The position numbers and the translations under genes were made by a program. The notes beneath the pieces are model-generated. The model saw nothing but the letters and a program-made list of their open reading frames with translations, had not been told where the DNA came from and searched no databases. From NCBI GenBank assembly GCA_026415015.1, contig JAOAHW010000196.1, positions 1 through 5,190 on the forward strand: 5,190 bases of DNA, written 5' to 3'. This DNA comes from Syntrophorhabdaceae bacterium. Lineage in GTDB: Bacteria > Desulfobacterota > Syntrophorhabdia > Syntrophorhabdales > Syntrophorhabdaceae. Below, one piece after another: positions 1-5,190 of the stretch. How positions within the stretch are numbered: the stretch's first letter is position 1; each line of letters begins with the position of its first letter.

Positions 1-1706
1 TCCCTTAATTTTTTTGTCTCCCCCCAGTCTATCTCTTTTGTATCAGGGTTTATGACAACGCCATAATCAAGTTTTGCACTCTCAATGCTCACATAGCCCT
101 CTATAACATCATTTAATACCATCTCAGGGTCGCGCTCAAAAGGGTCTCCATATCCACCACCGCCAGGGGCATCAATGATAACCACATCGCCTGGTTTTAA
201 CTGGGTTAGGCCGTAGGGGTTCCCTGGTGTCTCATTTACAAGAAACTGTGCCTTCCTGCCTGGTTTCCCATTAAATAAACCTTCTGCTGGATAAACGTAT
301 CTACCGGCCTGAATCCCAAGATTAACAGGAGGAATAGGTGCATATTCATCATCAGGGATCTTAAAGACCTCTCTCTTGCCAAGACCGCCTTTCATCCTGC
401 CTGGCCCACCAGAGTCAGCAAGGAGCTCTCTCTTTTCCACTATCAGGGGTGTGTCACTCTCGAATATCTCAACAGGGGTGTTTGCCCCATTGGCAGGGAA
501 TATGTATACATAGTTGCCATCGTTGTTTGCCCCTGCGCCCATGCCTCCTCCCCTTATGATAACAGAGTGCCATTGTCTATTGTCATGTCTTCTGCCATAG
601 AAGACATTCATGGCAGCAGGGGTACCTCCTGAGCCTGCTATGACCTTATTAGGGAGGACACTGGATAAGGCACGATATATAACCTCTGTCATAAAGTGGC
701 CTATCTGCATCCTTGCTGCCACTGCAGCAGGGAATTTACAGTTCACCACTGTACCTTCAGGGGCTATGAGTTTGATGGGTTTGGCACAGCCATCATTATT
801 TGGTATATCAGGGGCGAACATGCTCTTTATTGCCATAAAAACATAGGCATAGGTGAAATTATAGACCACATTTCCACCCCATTGTACCTGAGGGGATGAA
901 CCTTCAAGGTCAACTATGATATCGCTGCCTTTTACCTCTACCTTTGCGTTTATGATTATGTCTGCATTACCTCTTGTTTGCTCTACTATCCCCTTTGCAT
1001 GGTATATACCAGGTGGGATCTTTGCTATCTCGTCTCTCACACTCCTCTCAGTAAGACCTATAATCTGGTCTGATAGGTCATCAAGGTCTTCAAGATTACT
1101 CTCTTTGAGCATCTGACAGATCTTTTCTGAGCAGACATAGTTTGCAGCTATCTGAGACCTTATATCTCCTATAACCTCATCAGGCGTCCTCACATTCCAC
1201 CTTATCATCTCAAGGACTGATTCATTGAGGACACCTCTATCGTATAGTTTAACAAGGGGGATGAAAAGTCCCTCCTCAAAGACATCATGGTTATCTGATG
1301 CCACCCTGCCTCCTATGTCTGAGTGGTGGAATACACAGGCAGTGAATGCCACAAGCCTGTCTTTATAGAAGATAGGGCTCATAACACACACATCATTTAG
1401 GTGTCCTGCCAGTGCCCACGGGTCATTTGTGATGAATACATCCCCTGGCTGATAGTAATCAGCAGGGAATTTGTTGACAAGATTTTTTATACCCAGGGCC
1501 ATGGCACCTGATTGACCAGGGGTAGCAAAAGTACCCTGGGCAAGCTCTCTTCCCTGTCTGTCAGTAAACATACAGGTATAATCATGGGCATCCCTTAAAA
1601 GGCTTGAAAAGGCTGTCCTGGCAACACTGGAATCTGCCTCGTCAACAATCGATATGAGTCTGCGCCACAATATCTCAAGGGTTATGGGGTCAAAGACTGC
1701 AGCCAT
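1..1706 (-). CDS. hyuB: HyuB-type hydantoinase B / oxoprolinase / ketone-carboxylase subunit (3' end cut by window edge)
   Basis: Reading from ATG at 1706-1704, the frame stays open to base 3, giving 568 codons with no stop. The N-terminus reads MAAVFDPITLEILWRRL, a typical Hydantoinase_B (PF02538) start. Family hallmarks follow in order: ELAQGTFATPGQSGAMALG near residues 70-88, NDPWALAGHLND at 94-105, FHHSDIGG at 126-133, and a C-terminal PGGGGYGDP at 514-522. The last residues seen (DYGVVINPDTKEI...ETKKLR) match the usual family tail, so probably only a few to about 20 residues are missing. Family members pair with HyuA in ATP-dependent cytosolic enzymes that open cyclic amides or carboxylate ketones; which reaction applies cannot be told here. 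The start overlaps the hyuA stop (TAATG) and has a very strong Shine-Dalgarno, so it is co-translated with hyuA. With the glycine motif at about 515, the chain looks about 570-600 residues long, shorter than acetone carboxylase alpha (about 770, from memory). No signal peptide or membrane segment is visible. Confidence 0.95.
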   Translation of the reverse strand, partial: MAAVFDPITLEILWRRLISIVDEADSSVARTAFSSLLRDAHDYTCMFTDRQGRELAQGTFATPGQSGAMALGIKNLVNKFPADYYQPGDVFITNDPWALAGHLNDVCVMSPIFYKDRLVAFTACVFHHSDIGGRVASDNHDVFEEGLFIPLVKLYDRGVLNESVLEMIRWNVRTPDEVIGDIRSQIAANYVCSEKICQMLKESNLEDLDDLSDQIIGLTERSVRDEIAKIPPGIYHAKGIVEQTRGNADIIINAKVEVKGSDIIVDLEGSSPQVQWGGNVVYNFTYAYVFMAIKSMFAPDIPNNDGCAKPIKLIAPEGTVVNCKFPAAVAARMQIGHFMTEVIYRALSSVLPNKVIAGSGGTPAAMNVFYGRRHDNRQWHSVIIRGGGMGAGANNDGNYVYIFPANGANTPVEIFESDTPLIVEKRELLADSGGPGRMKGGLGKREVFKIPDDEYAPIPPVNLGIQAGRYVYPAEGLFNGKPGRKAQFLVNETPGNPYGLTQLKPGDVVIIDAPGGGGYGDPFERDPEMVLNDVIEGYVSIESAKLDYGVVINPDTKEIDWGETKKLR

Positions 1707-3805
1707 TATTTCACCTCCTTAATATCAATCCAGAGGAATCCAAAATCATCCATCCTCACATGACCATCCTCTCCTACAACAAGGGTGGACTCCCTCTCCT
1801 CTATTATGGCAGGCCCCATAAAACTGGCACCTGGGAATAGTTTGTATCGGTCATATACAGTATAGGGGATAAAGTCCTTTGCCATGCTGGAATATGCAAG
1901 CCTTTTTCCTTTTATGGCATCCTCAATGGACTGTCCCTCTTTTCTTTCAAGCTTAGGCAGTTGGAGTAGCCTTTCGGGAAGTGACGCCCTTATCTTGAAA
2001 TTTATGAACTCTACCTCTGAGTCAGGGTATGTCCTGCCATATAGTTTTTCGTAGACATCATCAAATAGCCTCCGTATCTGTTCTTTTTTAAAGGTTCTGA
2101 AATCACCAGGTGGTGCAGGTATGTTCACCTCTGAGCCCTGTCCTACAAAACGCATATCCAGGGAGCGGTCAAATCTTATGGTGTCATCACCGGACTCCTT
2201 CTTTAATATCTGGGTAGCCTCTTTTTCCATGTCCTTGAAGATGTTCTCTATAACAGCAAAATCTACTGCACCAAGGGCTACCTTATGACTCCTTAAGAGG
2301 TCAAAAGCCCTTGGTGCTGTAAAGAATCCCATGGCAGACCCGACACCTGCATTGGGAGGGACTATTATACGGGGAGCCTCAAGTTTCTTGGCAAGTCCAT
2401 ATGTATGGACTGGGCCTGCACCTCCAAAGGCTGCAATTGTCACTATCTTTGGATTACCGCCTTTTTCTGCAATATGTGTCTTAGCGGCTGCTGCCATAGT
2501 CTCATTTATAAGGTCATGGATACCCCATATAGCCTGAACAAAGGATACACCTAATGGTTTTGCAATCTTTTCCTCTACGCCATGCCTTGCCCCTTCCTTA
2601 TCGAGTTTCATCTCGCCACCGAGGAAGTAATTTTCATCAAGATAGCCAAGAAGCAGGTCTGCATCTGTCACACATGGCTCTGTGCCTCCTCTGCCATAGC
2701 AAATAGGCCCTGGGTCTGCCCCAGAACTCTCAGGGCCTACCTGAAGAGTACCCAGTTTGCTAACTTTAGCAATGCTGCCACCACCTGCGCCTATCTCCAT
2801 GAGGTCCACCACAGGCACCTGTATGGTGAGACCGCTTCCCTTCATAAACCTCTGTACACGACCTACCTCGAATGTGGGCACAACACCTGCCACGCCCTTT
2901 TGTATAAGGCATGACTTGGCTGTTGTCCCGCCCATATCAAAGCAGAACATCTCAGGGATGTTGAAGTGCTTACCATAGTATTGACCGGCAATGACTGCTG
3001 CAGTAGGACCTGACTCTATTATACGGACAGGGAATTCTGCTGCTGTCTCCACTGATGTAATGCCACCGCTACTTAGCATTATAAAAAGCTTGCCTTTAAA
3101 TCCAATTGAGGCAAGTCTATCTGATAATTTTGAGAGGTAGCGTCCTGTTAGGGGTTTTACATAGGCATTTGTAACAGTTGTGCTTGTCCTTTCGTATTCC
3201 TTTATCTGTGGCAGGACCCGATATGATATGGATGTAGATATCCAGGGCGCCTCTTCTTTGATGATATCCTCTATCATCTTTTCATGGGCTGGGTTCTCAA
3301 AGGAGTTTATAAGACATACAGCAATAGATTCCACGCCCATATCTATTAGCTGTTTCACCACTCGCCTTGCCTCTTCTTTATCAAGGGGTCTCAGGATAGT
3401 ACCATCACTTCTTATCCTCTCATCTACCTCGAGACGGAATCGCCTCGGAACAAGGGGTTTTGGGAACTCAGCAAATATGTCATAGGGCGCATAACGTATC
3501 TCCCTGCCTATCTCTAAAATGTCCCTGAATCCCTTGGTTGTAATAAGCCCAGTCTTTGCCCCTTTTCTTTCGATTATAGAATTGATAACAAGTGTGGTGC
3601 CGTGGATTAATTCATCGAGTTTTCCTACAAATTCAGGTGTAGTCTTCTCTAATGCCCTTATGCCCTCTTCAACAGCATCAGAGGGGTCCTTAGGTGTTGT
3701 AAGGCACTTTCCAGTCTTTATCTCCCCTGTTTCATCGTTTAGCAGAACAAAATCAGTAAATGTGCCTCCTATGTCACAGCCCAATCGAAAATGCTTATCT
3801 CTCAT
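1706..3805 (-). CDS. hyuA: HyuA-type hydantoinase A / oxoprolinase / ketone-carboxylase ATP-dependent subunit
   Basis: This is a complete 699-residue protein of the HyuA/5-oxoprolinase family, with an ASKHA-like actin/hexokinase fold that phosphorylates a carbonyl or amide oxygen with ATP. Hydant_A_N is at the N-terminus: the phosphate-binding motif DIGGTFTD at 11-18 and HGTT at 68-71. The Hydantoinase_A core follows: SSGGIT at 245-250, ESGPTAAV at 264-271, DMGGTTAK at 290-297 (second phosphate motif), GAGGGSIA at 339-346, GADPGP at 362-367, TDADLLLGYL at 380-389 and FGGAGPVH at 460-467. The C-terminal 150 or so residues form the usual family tail. Length fits free-standing HyuA, caprolactamase or acetone-carboxylase beta chains (about 650-720). 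The start is supported by GGAGG 4 nt upstream and by the DIGGTFTD motif falling at its usual distance. It lies 88 bp after the mutase gene and overlaps hyuB by one base. Substrate is unresolved: hydantoin, oxoproline or lactam opening and ketone carboxylation share these motifs. The symbol is family-level only. Confidence 0.95.
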   Translation of the reverse strand: MRDKHFRLGCDIGGTFTDFVLLNDETGEIKTGKCLTTPKDPSDAVEEGIRALEKTTPEFVGKLDELIHGTTLVINSIIERKGAKTGLITTKGFRDILEIGREIRYAPYDIFAEFPKPLVPRRFRLEVDERIRSDGTILRPLDKEEARRVVKQLIDMGVESIAVCLINSFENPAHEKMIEDIIKEEAPWISTSISYRVLPQIKEYERTSTTVTNAYVKPLTGRYLSKLSDRLASIGFKGKLFIMLSSGGITSVETAAEFPVRIIESGPTAAVIAGQYYGKHFNIPEMFCFDMGGTTAKSCLIQKGVAGVVPTFEVGRVQRFMKGSGLTIQVPVVDLMEIGAGGGSIAKVSKLGTLQVGPESSGADPGPICYGRGGTEPCVTDADLLLGYLDENYFLGGEMKLDKEGARHGVEEKIAKPLGVSFVQAIWGIHDLINETMAAAAKTHIAEKGGNPKIVTIAAFGGAGPVHTYGLAKKLEAPRIIVPPNAGVGSAMGFFTAPRAFDLLRSHKVALGAVDFAVIENIFKDMEKEATQILKKESGDDTIRFDRSLDMRFVGQGSEVNIPAPPGDFRTFKKEQIRRLFDDVYEKLYGRTYPDSEVEFINFKIRASLPERLLQLPKLERKEGQSIEDAIKGKRLAYSSMAKDFIPYTVYDRYKLFPGASFMGPAIIEERESTLVVGEDGHVRMDDFGFLWIDIKEVK
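1711..1721 (-). promoter_or_regulatory. Near-perfect Shine-Dalgarno of hyuB inside the end of hyuA
   Basis: TAAGGAGGTGA on the minus strand matches the complement of the 16S rRNA 3' end over 11 bases. The GGAGG core ends 7 nt before the hyuB ATG. It lies within the last codons of hyuA (encoding IKEVK), directly before the TAATG stop/start overlap, and so defines the hyuB start and indicates translational coupling. Confidence 0.9.
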
Positions 3806-3893
3806 ATAACCTCCGCATATAAATAAGGTTAAAGGGCTTTCAGGGCTATTTTAATTTTTAAACCCCTTTTCCCTGCCCCTCGATTCTTCTTTC
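3806..3893 (-). other. Intergenic spacer between mutase and hyuA genes, no clear terminator or promoter
   Basis: This 88-bp spacer is the only non-coding stretch. On the minus strand it holds three G-runs (GAGGGGCAGGGAAAAGGGG), an A/T-rich segment (TTTAAAAATTAAAAT), two C-runs (GCCCTGAAAGCCCTTT) and then the hyuA ribosome binding site. G-runs can pair with C-runs (CAGGG at 3871-3875 with CCCTG at 3841-3845; AAAGGG with CCCTTT), but the loops are long and no U-tract follows, so this is not a standard intrinsic terminator. No convincing -35/-10 pair is seen. The simplest reading is that transcription continues from the mutase gene into hyuA, with possible mRNA processing or partial attenuation here. 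Confidence 0.5.
3810..3814 (-). promoter_or_regulatory. Shine-Dalgarno of hyuA
   Basis: GGAGG lies 4 nt before the hyuA ATG (GGAGGTTATATG on the minus strand). The spacing is on the short side, but the motif fixes this ATG as the start; no alternative in-frame start with a comparable site is visible. Confidence 0.8.
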
Positions 3894-5171
3894 TTAGAAC
3901 AGGCTCGGCTCCTGGAACTCCCCAAAGATCTCCCTGAAGACACCTGTCATCTCCCCAAGGGTTGCGTATGCCTTACAGCAGTCAACAAGATAGGGCATCA
4001 CATTTTTACCTGCCTTTGTGGCACTCTCCAATTCCTTCAGTGTCCTTGACACTTCGCTGGAGGACCTCTCTCTTTTTACCTGCCTTAGGCTCTCTATCTG
4101 TTTCTCTGCTGATTCATAGTTGTATTCATGGAGCTCCACCTCCATGGACTCGCCTTCTTTATAGATATTTACCCCTACCTTCAAGAGTTCACCTGATTCT
4201 ATACCCTTTTCTACTTCATATGCCTGTCTTGCCACCATCCTCTGGGCATAACCATCAGCAACAGCCTTTATTATCCCACCGTAACTCTCTATCTTGAACA
4301 TCTCCTCTTCTATCTTTTGTTCCATCTGCTTTGTGATGGTCTCTATAAAATAGCTCCCGGCAAGGGGGTCAACAGTATCTCTCAGACCTACCTCATCCAT
4401 GAGAAGCTGGAGTGTCCTCAAGGATATCAAGGCAGAACGTGGCGTGGGTATAGTGTAAGCCTCATCATAGCTGCAAAGGGCTGTTGTCTGGGCACCTGAT
4501 AGGGCAGCTACAAGGGCGTAATAAGCACCCCTCATTATGTTATTTTCAGGTTGTGCCTTTGTTAATCCATAGCCACCACCACCGAATAGACCTCTTAAGA
4601 ATAGGTTCTGGGGTTTTTTTACTCCATATCTCTCTTTCAGGTTTCTTGCCCAGAGTTTTCTTGCTGCCCTGAATTTTGCTATCTGCTCCCACATATTACC
4701 GAAGACATTGAGATTAAAGGAAAAACGTCCAACAAAATCATCTACATCATAACCCCTCGCAAGGACATTATCTATGTATGCATTGGCAATGAGGATGGCA
4801 AAGGCTATCTCCTGGGCAGGTGTTGCCCCTGATTCTCGGATGTGATAGCCACAGACGCTTACAGGGTTTGTCCTTGGCATGACCTTCATGGAATATTCTA
4901 TTGTGTCTCCTATGAGTTTTACAGCAGGCTCAACAGGGAATATCCATGCCCCCCTGCCTATCATCTCCTTCAGGATGTCATTTTGTGGTGTGGCTGATAT
5001 AACCTTTGGGTCATACCCATATTTCTCTGCCACTGCCTGATACATGGCAAGCATAATGGATGCCACGGCATTTATAGTAAGGCCGCTCCCTATCTTATCG
5101 AGCCGTATATCCTTGAACGCTATCTCAAAGTCCCTTAAGGTATCTACTGCCATACCCACCCTGCCTACCTC
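3894..5171 (-). CDS. Divergent adenosylcobalamin-dependent acyl-CoA mutase, large (catalytic) subunit, N-terminus missing
   Basis: The protein belongs to the methylmalonyl-CoA mutase superfamily (MM_CoA_mutase, PF01642): a TIM-barrel chain that rearranges the carbon skeleton of an acyl-CoA by radical chemistry with coenzyme B12. The genuine sequence begins at EVGRVGMAVDT (codon 5171-5169); everything upstream is sequencing adapter. About 110-130 N-terminal residues are missing, including the position of Tyr89 of the Propionibacterium enzyme. Numbering the 430-residue apparent ORF from its artefactual Met and aligning to the Propionibacterium enzyme from memory, these are retained: Q68 (Q197), R78 (R207, substrate carboxylate), H115 (H244) and E118 (E247) in GYHIRESG, R154 and S156 (R283, S285), Q233 (Q361) and E242 (E370). 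Replaced are K321 to Q193, H328 to L200, Q330 to G202 and N366 to C238, in RGLFGGGGYG and ALCSYDE. The chain stops at FREIFGEFQEPSLF with no DxHxxG B12-binding domain, so it needs a separate small subunit, which does not follow directly. It is probably not ordinary methylmalonyl-CoA mutase; substrate unknown. Confidence 0.93.
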   Translation of the reverse strand, partial: EVGRVGMAVDTLRDFEIAFKDIRLDKIGSGLTINAVASIMLAMYQAVAEKYGYDPKVISATPQNDILKEMIGRGAWIFPVEPAVKLIGDTIEYSMKVMPRTNPVSVCGYHIRESGATPAQEIAFAILIANAYIDNVLARGYDVDDFVGRFSFNLNVFGNMWEQIAKFRAARKLWARNLKERYGVKKPQNLFLRGLFGGGGYGLTKAQPENNIMRGAYYALVAALSGAQTTALCSYDEAYTIPTPRSALISLRTLQLLMDEVGLRDTVDPLAGSYFIETITKQMEQKIEEEMFKIESYGGIIKAVADGYAQRMVARQAYEVEKGIESGELLKVGVNIYKEGESMEVELHEYNYESAEKQIESLRQVKRERSSSEVSRTLKELESATKAGKNVMPYLVDCCKAYATLGEMTGVFREIFGEFQEPSLF

Positions 5172-5190
5172 CTGTCTCTTATACACATCT
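5172..5190. other. Tn5/Nextera mosaic-end adapter left at contig end (artefact)
   Basis: The last 19 bases, CTGTCTCTTATACACATCT, are identical to the Tn5 transposase mosaic end used in Nextera library preparation (reverse complement AGATGTGTATAAGAGACAG). The match is exact and ends at the last base of the window. Read on the minus strand it supplies the ATG and the first five residues, MYKRQ, of the apparent mutase ORF, a known artefactual N-terminus in assembled data. Genomic sequence therefore stops at 5171. A natural Tn5/IS50 insertion is unlikely, because this is the hyperactive mosaic sequence, it is terminal, and no transposase or target duplication is present. Confidence 0.97.

Noticed and set aside
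9..15. T7 tract as a terminator
   Set aside because: It is a poly-T only on the non-coding strand, has no stem before it, and lies inside hyuB.
610..1116. Plus-strand open frames with hydrophobic translations
   Set aside because: They lie antisense to the well-conserved HyuB frame and show no recognisable family motif; they are shadows of the real gene.
2331..3809. Plus-strand open frames opposite hyuA
   Set aside because: Antisense to a continuous HyuA protein with all family motifs; no independent coding evidence.
3795..3818. Seven-codon upstream frame (MRRLYER) overlapping the hyuA start
   Set aside because: No ribosome binding site of its own and too short to judge; its first codons coincide with the hyuA Shine-Dalgarno, so it is probably chance.
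4566..4589. GLFGGGGYG as a nucleotide-binding P-loop in the mutase
   Set aside because: No GK[ST] follows, and the segment aligns without gaps to the RTHSQTSGWS substrate-pocket segment of methylmalonyl-CoA mutases.
3962..4672. Plus-strand open frames opposite the mutase
   Set aside because: Antisense shadows of the conserved mutase frame.
5172..5186. ATG and MYKRQ as the true start of the mutase
   Set aside because: These bases are wholly within the Nextera mosaic end; family proteins begin about 110-130 residues earlier than EVGRVG.
1..5190. CRISPR arrays, tRNA or rRNA genes, insertion sequences, integration sites
   Set aside because: Both strands are filled by three long coding frames; no regular repeat arrays, RNA-like segments or transposase motifs were seen.

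Overview
The window is a stretch of bacterial DNA in which essentially everything is coded on the minus strand. Three genes lie head to tail, in transcription order from right to left: a 5'-truncated adenosylcobalamin-dependent acyl-CoA mutase large subunit (methylmalonyl-CoA mutase superfamily), a complete HyuA-type hydantoinase/oxoprolinase/ketone-carboxylase subunit, and a HyuB-type partner that runs off the left edge a few residues before its expected end. The HyuB frame has no stop inside the window, so it is easy to miss in an ORF search, but it is open from its ATG at 1706 to base 1.

Layout. Bases 5172-5190 are not genomic: they are an exact copy of the 19-bp Tn5/Nextera mosaic end, so the window ends at an artefactual contig end. 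The first five residues of the apparent mutase ORF (MYKRQ) are adapter translation. The mutase proper occupies 3894-5171 and lacks roughly the first 110-130 residues of its family. An 88-bp gap with no convincing terminator separates it from hyuA (1706-3805). The hyuA stop and hyuB start overlap as TAATG, with a near-perfect Shine-Dalgarno inside the last hyuA codons.

Organism. Base composition is moderate (mid-40s % GC by eye), AGG/AGA Arg and ATA Ile codons are frequent, and ribosome binding sites are strong. With a two-chain B12 mutase beside a HyuAB pair, this suggests an anaerobe-like bacterium such as Thermodesulfobacteriota (former Deltaproteobacteria) or Nitrospirota, from a draft or metagenome assembly. 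This assignment is a low-confidence inference.

How the genes may work together. HyuA/HyuB proteins form ATP-dependent enzymes that either open cyclic amides (hydantoin, 5-oxoproline, caprolactam) or carboxylate ketones (acetone, acetophenone). The mutase is clearly of the methylmalonyl-CoA mutase fold and keeps the key His and the Arg that binds the substrate carboxylate. However, the HxQ motif and the Asn in the adenosyl pocket are replaced (RGLFGGGG and ALCSYDE in place of RTHSQTSG and LHTNALDE). The co-directional arrangement suggests a degradation route in which an ATP-dependent carboxylation or ring opening feeds a carbon-skeleton rearrangement of a non-standard acyl-CoA. That pathway is inference; the substrate cannot be read from this window.
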